64,000 bases of DNA from Epiperipatus broadwayi (Eukaryota > Onychophora > Udeonychophora > Euonychophora > Peripatidae). This document shows positions 25,015 to 35,397 of the stretch, piece after piece; within the stretch, counting starts at the first letter, position 1; every line of letters begins with the position of its first letter. A program made the translations under genes and the position numbers. The DNA lies in assembly GCA_028023455.1 (NCBI GenBank), contig JAQFVV010012507.1, positions 2,429,456 to 2,493,455 of the forward strand. Reading direction: 5' to 3'. The notes under the pieces are model-generated. The model saw only the letters and a list, made by a program, of their open reading frames with translations. It searched no databases and had not been told where the DNA came from.

Positions 25015-25862
25015 TAATATTTTAATTTGCGATATGTAGATAGTTGAAACTGAAATAAATTGAGAGACTGGAAGCACTCATTATAATGCTTATCTGACAG
25101 CCAATTAGATGTTATGATGGCTGTCCAAATGACGGTCAAACTGTGAACACACGATGAAGAATTTACGAGAAATAGGCCGCCATACTCTTTTCTCTACTTT
25201 TCTTTCTATATATTTAAGCCAATCGAAAGTATTTAGGTTTGAAAATGTAAAGCTTTAAATATCTTCACAATTAATTCACCGAGTCTAAATTATAAACATA
25301 CAGTGCAAAATCCTATGATTTATATGCAGCAGTTTTTAAAATGATATAACTTGCAGTAAAGTATGTAAATAATATTTTAATTTACTAAGCACAGATAGTT
25401 GAAACTGAAATAAATTGAAAGACTGGAAATCTCGTTGCGCTCATTATGGCTGTCAGATAAGCATTATAATGAGCACAGAGACTTCCAGTCTCTCAATTTA
25501 TTTCAGTTTCAACTATCTGCGCTTCGTAAATTAAAATATTATTTACATACTTTACTGAAAGTTATATCATTTGAATAACTACTTTATAGTAAATCATAGG
25601 ATTTTGTGCTATATGTTTATAATTTAGACTCAGTGAGTTAATTGTGAAGATATTTAAAGTTTCACGCTTTCAAACCTAAATACTTTCGACTGGCTTAGAT
25701 ATATAAAAAAGAAAAGTAGAGAAAAAAATGTGGCCACCCTTTTCTCATAAATTCTTTGTCATGTGTTTACAGTTTGATCGTCATTCAGACAGCCATCATA
25801 TCATCTGATTAGCTGTCAGATAATCATTATAATGAGCACAAAGAGATTTCCAGTCTCTCACT
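25015..25862. repeat. Long palindrome (foldback) with nested internal repeats
   Basis: The arms (about 25053-25446 and 25465-25862) are inverted copies centred near 25456. The motif GATAGTTGAAACTGAAATAA, followed by a GAGAGACTGG-like block, occurs near 25040 and 25391 in direct orientation and near 25490-25520 inverted. A GCTGTCAGATAAGCATTATA-like block occurs at the centre and at both outer ends. The whole is therefore a composite of direct and inverted copies of one element. No ORF lies inside. Confidence 0.85.
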
Positions 25863-25878
25863 TTATCTGGTTATTAAA
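25863..25878. repeat. 16-bp direct repeat flanking palindrome, right
   Basis: TTATCTGGTTATTAAA, identical to 24999-25014. Confidence 0.7.
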
Positions 25879-26665
25879 AATATTACTTACACCCAGAATA
25901 TAATTTTTTGGAATGCTTCACTTCTGAGCTCCATCCTGCATAGCAATGAACAAAAAAATAATTTCTATTTGTTTGAAAACTCTTATTTATAAACTTATTC
26001 ATCTTTTGCATTAACAAAATTATATTGCTTTAATTATGTGGTGTTATTTCATTATTAAAATCTGTAATTTATTATATATAGTCCATATTTTAAATTTTCA
26101 TACTTATTTATTGATATAAATAAGTTGACTAACCTCCGGTCTTGTGCTTTATTAGGACCATCAAACTAGATTAATTTTAAATAACATGTCTGATATAACT
26201 TTTACATCCTATTAACACCTTTTTGTTAAAAAAATAGTTCTTAGTTTTCAAAATCCACTCATTATTATTAAATCAAAACCTCTTAGATACAAAACTTGTT
26301 TATCCTTTTTATTACCAAAGTATTTTCACTTGTTTTCATTCAATAATTACAATACTATAATATACTTTATATATATATATATTATAGTTTATAATATAGT
26401 TCAATAATTAGAGATTTACCAGAATTTATTTAAGGAAAGAAATTTAAATTTTCATACTTATGTTGTTTATTCAATACATTTTTAGAAGCAATTAAAATGC
26501 CTTGCAAAGCTGTTAAGTAAAACTTATAAAAAAATAGTATGACATGTAAAAAAAGATATCATTATTAAAAATAGGAAAATCTACTTAAATAATAAGTAAA
26601 TAACTCAGGTTATATGTAACTGAACAGGAAATAATTTAGTAGAATGTGTAAAACGGTAATATGGC

Positions 26666-26915
<250 letters not shown>

Positions 26916-27084
26916 ATTTAATTTTAATTTAATTGAATTTAGTGCATTTAACAGATTTTACATCCAAACCAAAATGTACAATTAATCTAGTTCACAAAGC
27001 ATTTGCAGAGTTTTTTGCACAGTAGTCCTAACTGTTCTATATCTGTTTCAGATATATTAACAGCATAAAAGTACGTATTATACA

Positions 27085-27092
27085 ATCTAGGG
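27085..27092. repeat. 8-bp target site duplication, left
   Basis: ATCTAGGG directly before the CAGTG terminus; identical copy at 27609-27616. Confidence 0.9.
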
Positions 27093-27608
27093 CAGTGTTC
27101 TTCAACCCTTGGTCCGGTGAACTTTTCTGCAGGTCCGTGTGCTAGACGGGCAGTAAAAAGTTTGTAATAATAAATAATAAGAGTTTAAACTTTTAATTAA
27201 TAGAGCCAATTTTTATTTATTTTTTCATCTCATTTTTACCCAATTAAAAAAAAAAAAAAAACAGAACGAAAACAAAATCTAATCAATCGTTCATAAATTA
27301 ATTTTTTTTTCTAGTTATCGCAAATGTTTATGGGGGGGGGGGGTAGAATTAAATTTTTTATTACTTTTCTAAAAAAATTTAAAAAAACGTTTTTTTATTA
27401 TATAAACTCCATATATATATATATAAAACTTTAACTTATATATTTAACATTGTTGTTTTGATCAGTTATAACAATTATGCTTATCTTTAAGAAAATTTAT
27501 CTATAGACTTCTGCCGGTCTGCGAAAACTTATCGTTATTTTTGCTGGTCCGCGGAATCTTATCCTTATTTTTACCGGTCCGCAGGTGTGAAAAAGTTGAA
27601 GACCACTG
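27093..27608. mobile_element. Non-autonomous hAT element (MITE), 516 bp
   Basis: The left end CAGTGTTCTTCAACC and the reverse complement of the right end, CAGTGGTCTTCAACT, match at 13 of 15 positions. Perfect 8-bp duplications (ATCTAGGG) flank both ends. The interior is AT-rich with several GGTCCG(C/T)-type repeats near both ends, a G10-G11 homopolymer near 27332 and no ORF. The CAGTGnTCTTCAAC terminus is the classic form of the hAT superfamily, so an autonomous partner elsewhere in the genome must have moved it. Confidence 0.9.
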
Positions 27609-27616
27609 ATCTAGGG
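27609..27616. repeat. 8-bp target site duplication, right
   Basis: ATCTAGGG, identical to 27085-27092. Confidence 0.9.
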
Positions 27617-27924
27617 AATCTTACTAATGCTGAATTTTTTAATGTTTCACTTTTAAATTTGGGAATATAATACAAATATTTTAATCGCGTATCCTTTATC
27701 TTCATCTTAAATGATAATGTTGTTTGGCAACTTCTCACATCTATTATACCTGATGTAATTTTTTAAGTACTTCATATCAGTATTGATTCGTCTTTTGTAC
27801 AGTGTATTGTCATCACATATTTCTATTTAAACTTAAGGATTTGATTTCCCGATATCCAAAGAGTATATAAATATCTCTGTGAATCTGTAAAGTCTTTTGT
27901 ATGGTATGAATAATTATTACATCA

Positions 27925-28160
27925 ATGCTAGAAGAATTGAATATGTTAATGCAGAACTTTTTTATGTATACTGATTACAATATTGATTTTTCTAAGACTA
28001 AGATCATCCAGATGTGTTGCATACTGCTGGAAAAAATCATGAAGGCTGTTGGGAATTTTAAGAGAACTGATTATATAAAAAATGTGCTGATATATCAAGT
28101 TATCTCATATTTGGGAAAATACTTATATATTTCAGATTGTTCACTTAATGCCATCTCTCC
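27925..28160 (+). pseudogene. Possible LINE reverse transcriptase C-terminal fragment
   Basis: A + strand ORF begins MLEELNMLMQNFFMYTDYNI and continues DFSKTKIIQMC, later VISYLGKYLYISDCSLN. The INxxKTK and YLGs.IssD.SL pattern is typical of the region following the catalytic YADD box in non-LTR reverse transcriptases. Everything upstream is missing. The match is weak and from memory, so treat it as a hint only. Sequence after 28160 is again low-complexity. Confidence 0.3.
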
Positions 28161-28741
28161 CCCGCCCTATTCTTTAATGTTTTTACCTTTTTTTATATTG
28201 GATAAACATTTAATTTTGTTGTACATTTTGTTTTTAGAGCTTATGCAATGTTTTTAAAATAATATGTTTTAACCAGAAGATGGCAGACAATATCCTCCCA
28301 AAACTTTGATATATTCTTAATTACACATGATTAAACTAGTGAAATATAATCTTCATTTTATATTTTATATATTGATATTTTGAATTTTCTTTAGTAGTGA
28401 TTTATGATGAAAATTATATTTAGATGAATCACTCTGATCACTATTTGGGTTCATATGGTATCTAAAAATACTTAAGAATATTTCAAATGTTGCAAACAAT
28501 TTCATCTATTATGCATATCCATAATAATGATTGAGACTGCATAGTCTTTCTTCACATGCAGACTTTTATAACTTTTGATTTTCCAAGATATGTGAGTTAA
28601 GATCAAATTAATCTTAATTAAATTATTACAATATGTGATTTTTTAAAATTGTTTTTAGGTATTTAGGATTTAATATAGAATCATTTCATATTTTTAATCT
28701 TATCATTAAGAATTCCTTATAATTTCTGATTTGTATTTAAG

Positions 28742-28993
28742 GTTAATGGTCAAGATTTGACAAGCCTTACTCATTATGAAGTTGTGTCATTGTTACGAAA
28801 AACTCCAAAAGTTGTTACATTAAAATTACTAAGACCTATTGGACAAAACAGTGAAAATGGAAGTGCACATGGAAGTGAAAGTCATAGTGGCAGCAATTCA
28901 AGTAGTCCATTTGTAATGAGAAAATCAAGTAGTGTACTTAAAGATACAATTTCTGAATCAGATCAGAGCAAAACGATGGTTTATGATCCAGAG
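28742..28993 (+). CDS. PDZ domain C-terminal half plus Ser-rich linker, PTPN13-like exon
   Basis: This 252-nt exon encodes 84 residues and is phase 0 at both ends, with acceptor TTTAAG before 28742 and donor GTAAGA at 28994. Residues 1-34 (VNGQDLTSL, THYEVVSLLRKTP, KVVTLKLLRP) complete the PDZ domain begun at 2929: the VNG turn, helix B with its His, and the last strand. A His at the start of helix B is the usual sign of a class I PDZ domain, which prefers Ser/Thr at ligand position -2. Residues 35-84 form a Ser/Gly/His-rich, probably disordered linker ending MVYDPE. Compared with my memory of human PTPN13, the PDZ4-PDZ5 linker is longer here. The exon lies 25.7 kb after the previous one. Confidence 0.85.
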
Positions 28994-29439
28994 GTAAGAA
29001 CAAATTTTATTAATCTTATTTATTTATAAACAGATATTTCAAGTGTTTTTTAATGTTTATTTAATTATTTATTCTTATAAGAATGAAATATTTTAACCAC
29101 TCTTTTTGTAATACTCATTTTTACATAATATTAAATTGCTTCTATGTTGTTATATTCATATAGAAAGAAAAATTGTTTTATAATAAGCTGCAGCATATTT
29201 ACCTACCATGACTAAAATCTGGATTCAAATCCATCTGGGTTGAACTTAAAACCATTTTCAGAGTTTAATCTGGGTTTTTTTTTCTAGTCGATGGCCCATA
29301 TCCAATTCATATAATTACATAATATTAGTCATTAAAAGGGACATGAACTCAGACTTTCAAGCTCCCTACAACTATCCACTCGATCTTATACAGTCGATAC
29401 ACATGTCCACATACATATGAAAAATATAAATGATCCCTA
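28994..29439 (+). other. Start of intron 2
   Basis: AT-rich intron. A GGATTCAAATCC block at about 29221-29232 fits a tRNA B box and marks the outer edge of the palindromic repeat that follows. No ORF of interest. Confidence 0.5.
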
Positions 29440-30480
29440 ATTTATGTATTTTGTGCTGAATCAGCACTCATCAGTTGGTCCAAATCATCTCCCACACATA
29501 TATACAATCAGTATAACTTTAATGATCAATCTTCTCTACCATTCTTGTCCATTAAAGTTTAAAGATTTGCTATCTTAATTTAAACCTATAATTATAAAGT
29601 GCTGAAAACTGAAATTATTCAAACAGAGGTCAATCTCCAATAATGCATTATTTCTTAAATATTATAGATCTCTGCACACTCTCCTGCTGCTAAGAATTTA
29701 AAAAACTTAAGTGAATCACTTAAGTTTAGAGCGTAGATTCTATATCCACCAACTCTTACAGACCATCTTTAAATCAGGGCTTGAATCTATTGTGTGCCTG
29801 ATGTTATAATCAAATATTTTATTATACAAATCTATTTAACCCATTGCATGAGACTCATTTTTAACCACCTATGATTAGACAAACATGACTTATAAATGTA
29901 TACCTATTATTGTAAAGCACTGGAAACTTTGAAATTATTTTAAACCCAAGTGATTCACCTCAGTTTTTTAAATTCTTACTGGTGGAAGAATGTGCGGAGA
30001 TGAATAATATTTAAGAAATAGGGCATTATCGGAAATTTACTTCTGTTTGAATAATTTCAAAGTTTTCAGCACTTTATCATAATAGGTTTACATTTGTAAG
30101 TCATGTTTGTCTAATCATAGGTGGTTAAAAATGAGACACTGTCTTTCTACTGTGATGGGTTAAATAGATTTGTACAATTGAATATTTGATTATAACATTA
30201 GGCACACAATAGACTCATTTAAGCATGGCTGTAAGAGTTGATGTATATAGAATGTATGCTTTAAACTTAAGTGATTCACTTAAGTTTTTTAAATTCTTAC
30301 CGGCAAGACAGTGCATAGAGATATATAATATTTAAGAAATAGTGCATTATCAGAGATTGATTTCCATTTGAATAATGTCTTAATTTAATCTAATCACTTA
30401 TTGTCTATATGTGTGGGAGATGGTGATCTGGATCAATTGACGAGGGCTGGTTCAGCATGAAATATGTATATTGGAAATCG
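29440..30480. repeat. Long composite palindrome containing the dispersed repeat (copies B and C)
   Basis: The outer arms match in inverted orientation: 29440-29510 against 30400-30470, both related to 10790-10872. Further in, 29590-29740 pairs with 30264-30385, and 29880-29940 pairs with 30050-30110. The inner loop (29940-30050) is a third copy of the arm segment, direct with respect to 30264-30385. B-box-like sequences (GGATTCAAATCC near 29221, GGGTTCAAG near 30521) sit at the two outer edges. It therefore resembles inverted copies of a SINE-containing repeat. Confidence 0.8.
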
Positions 30481-30826
30481 TTTAGCTTTGTACTGAGCTT
30501 GAAAATCTGGGTTCAAGTTCTTTTTCATTTACATTAAGTTTAGTATAGACAATATACATGTATTTAAATAAAATTAGTCAATAAATAGATATTTAGCTAT
30601 TCTCAGCTAGAGTAAAACAAAAAGAGAAAATTGTTCAAATTAACATTATTCAACACTTAGAAATCTGGGGAATAATATGTTTCTCTTCAGCATTTTTTAA
30701 TGATTACTATTGCAAAGGATTCAGCCAAAATGCAATATTTAAATGGTGTTTTATTTTCATTTATGTATAAATATATAATTTTTAGATAGTGATAAAATCT
30801 CTAAGCTCCATTCATATATCTATATA

Positions 30827-31246
30827 ATAGAAAATCATATAACATTATAATACTAGACAATTTTTCTAAAATTCTTCTCTAATCATGGTTTCATCTATTA
30901 ATAAATAGATCTTTTCCAGTGTAATTCTATAAGATAATACAACATATATGCACAAAACAGTATACTGTATATGCAAAACACAATAGCCTTCCTTCATTCA
31001 TTTCAAAAAGCAACTTTTTTTAACATTAAAGACCATAAATCTCACGAAGATATCCTTTAATGTTAAGAAAGTTGATTTTTAAAGTGAATGATGGGAAGTT
31101 TATTTTGTTTTGTTTATATATGTTGTATGTATATTGTTGTCTTTCATTTGAAAAGATCTATTTATTAATGAATGACACCATGATTATAGACAAATTTTAA
31201 TATATATATATTTTTGGCTAGCATCGTAATGTTATTGATTTTCTAC
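30827..31246. repeat. Palindrome (foldback), ~200-bp arms
   Basis: The left arm starting TAATAGAAAATCAT and running to AATAAATAGATCTTTTC pairs with the right arm GAAAAGATCTATTTATTAAT...GATTTTCTA. The centre near 31037 is AACATTAAAGA against TCCTTTAATGTT. Arms show moderate divergence. No ORF. Confidence 0.75.
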
Positions 31247-31984
31247 TTTATTTATAATTACTAGTATAGCATTAAACCGTATTTATTATATATATATATA
31301 TATCATTCACATGAACATATAATCACAAATTAGTTGAAAAATTGAATGATGATGTGGACAAAATGTTTAATTAAATTTAATGTAGATAACATTTTGTGAT
31401 TTCATTATATGTTAAATATTACATATTAATTGACAGATTTTATTTATATTATTACTTATGTATAATAAAATATCAAAAATAATAATATGTAAAAAATTTT
31501 GAAAAAGATTTAAATATTAATAAATAAATTTGTAAAACATACATAAAAAGTTTATTTGATTACATAAATGTAATCATTATCAATTTAATAAATTTAAATT
31601 GAAAAATCATGTTGTGTTCCAAACTTGATATAGTTTTATGTTCATCCCTTGCTAGTTTAGCAGAATAAATTATCTACTGACAAGAAATTACTGCTTCGTC
31701 TAAGTCATGGTTTTATTATTCTACTTTTCCATATAATACGAATACTATCAAAATCAAATATGAAACTTGTGGTTGTAAATTGTATCCTGGTCTAAGAAAA
31801 CAGATTATGCAGTAATCGCTTTTATTTTTTGTGATCTGTTCTATTATAAAATAAACAATGGATGCACAGTGTGCAAAACCTCTATTTAAACATCTAATTT
31901 TATAAATAATAATCATTTCTTTTGTATTATTAATCAATCTGTTTAAAATAATTTCAGCATCACATACAATATTAAAATGCTCTT
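31247..31984. other. Intron 2: AT-rich, no recognisable feature
   Basis: Low-complexity AT-rich sequence with short (AT)n runs (31200-31212, 31288-31303); nothing further can be supported. Confidence 0.6.
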
Positions 31985-33640
31985 TATATTATATCATCAT
32001 TATCATCATCAACCACGATCAGTCCACTGCAGGATGAAGGTGTCTCCAAGTTCAATCCATCTTCTCCAATTTTTAGCTTCCCTTCTCCACATCAGCCCTG
32101 CACACTTTCTTATTTCATCCATCCATCTCACATGTGCTCTCTTTCGGGGTCTTTTACAATCTCTTGGAATCCAGTTTAAGATTTCAATTGTTCATCTATT
32201 ATCATATATTCTAGCAATATGTCCAGCCCAACTCCATTCAATCTTAATTTTTTCAATGAGGTCAGTGACATCTGTTTGTTCTCTTACCTATATATTGCAT
32301 TTTCAATCTCTTTTTGTTACTTTTAACATACACTTCTCCATACTTCTTTGAGTAGTCTGAAGTTTCTGTATTGCTCTTCTATCATATGTGCAAGTCTTAG
32401 GTCCATAAGAAAGAACTGGTAAAACACATTTATTAAAAATCTTCCTTTTCAAACACATAGTCATATTTCCTTTTAGTATCAAGTTATTTCTATTAAAAGC
32501 ACTCCAATCAAGTTTAATTCTATGATTAATTTCATCCATTATATTGCCATCTGTATTAATAATTTGACCAATGTATTTGTAGCTATTAACTTCTTCTAAC
32601 TCATTATAAACAATCTTTATTTTCATTTTTTGAGAAAATCCATTAAAAATTACTTTTGTCTTTTTAACATTTCTTTTTAGTCCTACTTTCATCTGATAAC
32701 TCCTGCAACATTTCCTTCAGCTGTAAAGCATTATTTGCAAAAACAACTGCACCATCTGCAAAATGTAAATGAGTTAAATAATCTCTGTATACTTTCACTC
32801 CTTTAACTTCCCATTTTAATCCACAAAATACTTCTTGCACCACTGCTGTAAAAAGTTTTGGAGATACGGAGTCACCCTGTCTTACATCCTTCTCAATATT
32901 AACTTTCCTATTATCATTATGTAATTTAATTGTTGTTGTTGCATTTTTATAAATATTTTTTCAAAATATGACAATATCCTGGATCTATATCTTGATGATC
33001 CAATGTTTTAATCACTGAAGAAATGTTTATAGAATCAAATGCCTTTTCATAATCTACAAATCCAAAGCATAATGGCAACTCATATTCATTTGTCCTTTCT
33101 ATAACTTTTCTCAAATCACTTTTAAATGCAGCTTTGTTCTCTTGGTTGGTAGAAATCCAATGTTCTCTGTAGACCAGTTGTAATTATCTTGGTAAACATT
33201 TTATATAAAACTGATGAAAGGCTGATAGGTCTGTAATTTCTAATGTCTTCTTTATCACCTCTTTTAAATATTAATATTAATACTGCATTCTTTCAATCAT
33301 CTGGTACATCTTTATCATTTAGACATTTGGTATATAACTTTGCTAAAGTGTTTACTATTTCTGCACCTGCTTCTTTTAATATATCAATTATAATTCCACC
33401 ATTACCTGGATCTTTTTTTTCTTCATACATTTAATTGCATGTCTCACTTCTTCATTTAAAATTCTGGGCAATTTGGAAGATATAATAGATATAGGAGGTA
33501 CTTGTTCTTTATAATAGATATAGGAGGTACTTGTTTTTTATTACTATATAATTCTTGATAGAAGTCTTCTACCCATTTCATGATATCATCTCTCTTTTTA
33601 GTAATAATTCCATCTTTTTTTCATGTTGTCATCTTGTTGT
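31985..33640 (-). mobile_element. RTE-type LINE, 5'-truncated copy 1
   Basis: On the minus strand the 3' end lies at about 31985, with a short ATGATG-rich tail as usual for RTE elements, and the 5' truncation at about 33640. Decayed reverse-transcriptase blocks read in order: a KNAVLI.IFKRGD block and NYRPISLSSVLYKMFTKII (near 33330-33190), LDFYQPREQ, then KVGLKRNVKKTKVIF (32692-32640) and YKYIGQIINTDG, followed by the C-terminal region. The 129-codon ORF 32303-32692 is the longest intact part. A 30-bp stretch is tandemly duplicated at about 33483-33540; copy 2 lacks that duplication. Stops and frameshifts make it inactive. Confidence 0.85.
32303..32692 (-). pseudogene. RTE reverse transcriptase C-terminal fragment (ORF2 relic)
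   Basis: This is the longest open piece of LINE copy 1 (129 codons). It starts MKVGLKRNVKKTKVIFNGF, the segment just after the catalytic YADD box. It continues through YKYIGQIINTDG and SYGPKTCTYDRRAIQKLQTT, matching the conserved YLG and YG.E.WT....KL..TQR patterns of non-LTR reverse transcriptases. The catalytic domain lies upstream on the minus strand in other frames, so this fragment cannot act alone. Confidence 0.75.
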
Positions 33641-34711
33641 TTAACACAATAATAGCTTTATAGTTCAGGATCTCATTCTTCGTCATTGCTATCATAGCTC
33701 ATTCGTATTTTTTTTTTATTTCATCTTAAGTCTTTATCATAATTGATTCATCCTTCATTGATCCCTATTCTACCACCACCTTAATCATTCATCACCCTAA
33801 CATATTTCCTTTTCTTTTCCTCTCTCTCTTAAGTTCATTCATTAATTAATTTCTATTTGTTCTTCATCATCCATTTAATTGTCTACATCTTAATCCATTT
33901 ATCTTCCAACTCATAATACTAACTACATATTCATTTCATTAGATGAATGTCCTCCTGATCATTAACTATTAAGTATAATTGTGAGTTGAATTCATCTTGT
34001 AATATTTTTAGTTTGGATCTTGAAGTTAATTTAATCGATGTTTAATATTGGAGATTATTATCTTCATGTACACTTTGTGATCTCTCCCTTTAAATTAGCT
34101 CATGTATCTGCTAGCCAAACTTGTTTCTAATAGTCTGTTTTATAATTATGACTTATATGGTATGAGAAATAAAAAGGACTGATATACTATAATATAAGTA
34201 TTAAGATTATTAGTGGGTAATACTTTGTGACCTTTCCTTTAGACTCACATTAATGCTAGACAAGTCTTATTCCTTTGGATTGGTTCATATTCAGGTTGAA
34301 CTGAGCTGGTTTCCAAGATAATATTTTATATTTATTCTTCATGTAGATGGTTACATGTGTGTATTTATACAATTTTTCATTAAAATTCTGGAACATTTTA
34401 AAATATCCATTTTTTTATTTTGAAAGGAATCTTAAAACTTGAATGAATATATCCAAATTTACATATTCTTTTTATCCATAACATATAACTTAAGTAATCA
34501 AATAAATGAACAACATGATTTTTTTTTCTATAGTCCAATTTAAGTCATTGATAAAATTTAATTTTTCAAACAAACAAATATCTTTTTTTGTCTCATTAAT
34601 AAAATTCAAAAATAAACATTTTTGATTTGTATGTAAAGAGAAAAGTCTATTTATTCTTTACCATAGTATGCTGTCTTCATTTAACATAGGACCCTTATCA
34701 TGCTTTCAACT
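33641..34711. other. Intron 2: T-rich sequence, no recognisable feature
   Basis: T/C-biased sequence with TTCATT/ATTCATC-type short repeats around 33740-33960, then ordinary AT-rich intron. Nothing codable on either strand. Confidence 0.55.
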
Positions 34712-35397
34712 AGCTTATTGTCATAATCATAACATAAATACTTAAAGTGAATTATATAATTTATCAAAGTAAAAGATTGTGGTATGGTAATTATAAAACG
34801 TAAATCAGTGTATTTGCATAATCCACTTTTTTTGAAAAAGGAGTGCAGGAATCATTTTTATTTATGGCATGCATATTTATAGTGATGTACTAAGTCTTTT
34901 AGACTTTGCATTTTTCATCATTTCTTTCAGAACAGATAATGTTAGCCACAGTTGGTTCAAAAGTGTGGGCTTGTTTGATTTTGTGCTCTAAAAATAATAA
35001 TCTCATCTCTGTTTTGCTGTTTACTTTGGTGAATCTTGAGCTAATGCTGCATTGAGGGTGGCTCAACATAAGTATTTGTATAATAGGCTAAAACCAAAGC
35101 AGAGATTTATATTTTTAGAACATGAAACAAAACAAGGCTACACAATCAAATCTGCTGTGGCTAATGTTGCCTGTTCTAAAAAAAAAAAAAGAAATAAAAT
35201 GCAAAGTCAAAAATGTTTGTTATCTTGCTAATAATACAAATACCATAAATAAGAAAGAGTCCTGGGTCCTTCTATCAAACAAGTGGGTTATATAAATCGA
35301 CTTATTTATATTTTGTAATTAGCATACCACAATCTTTTACTTTGATAAATTACATAATTCACATTAAATGTTTCTGCTATGATTATAACTACAAGCT
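34712..35397. repeat. Palindrome (foldback), ~310-bp arms
   Basis: The left end AGCTTATTGTCATAATCATA mirrors the right end ATGATTATAACTACAAGCT. Inner blocks (for example AAAGATTGTGGTATGGTAAT and CATACCACAATCTTTTACTT; ACAGATAATGTTAGCCACAG and its mirrored copy) pair across a loop of about 60 nt centred near 35055. Divergence between arms is moderate. No ORF in the loop. It may be a non-autonomous foldback element. Confidence 0.8.

Noticed and set aside
31977-32351. 124-codon + strand ORF
   Set aside because: It is the antisense of the RTE LINE 3' region.
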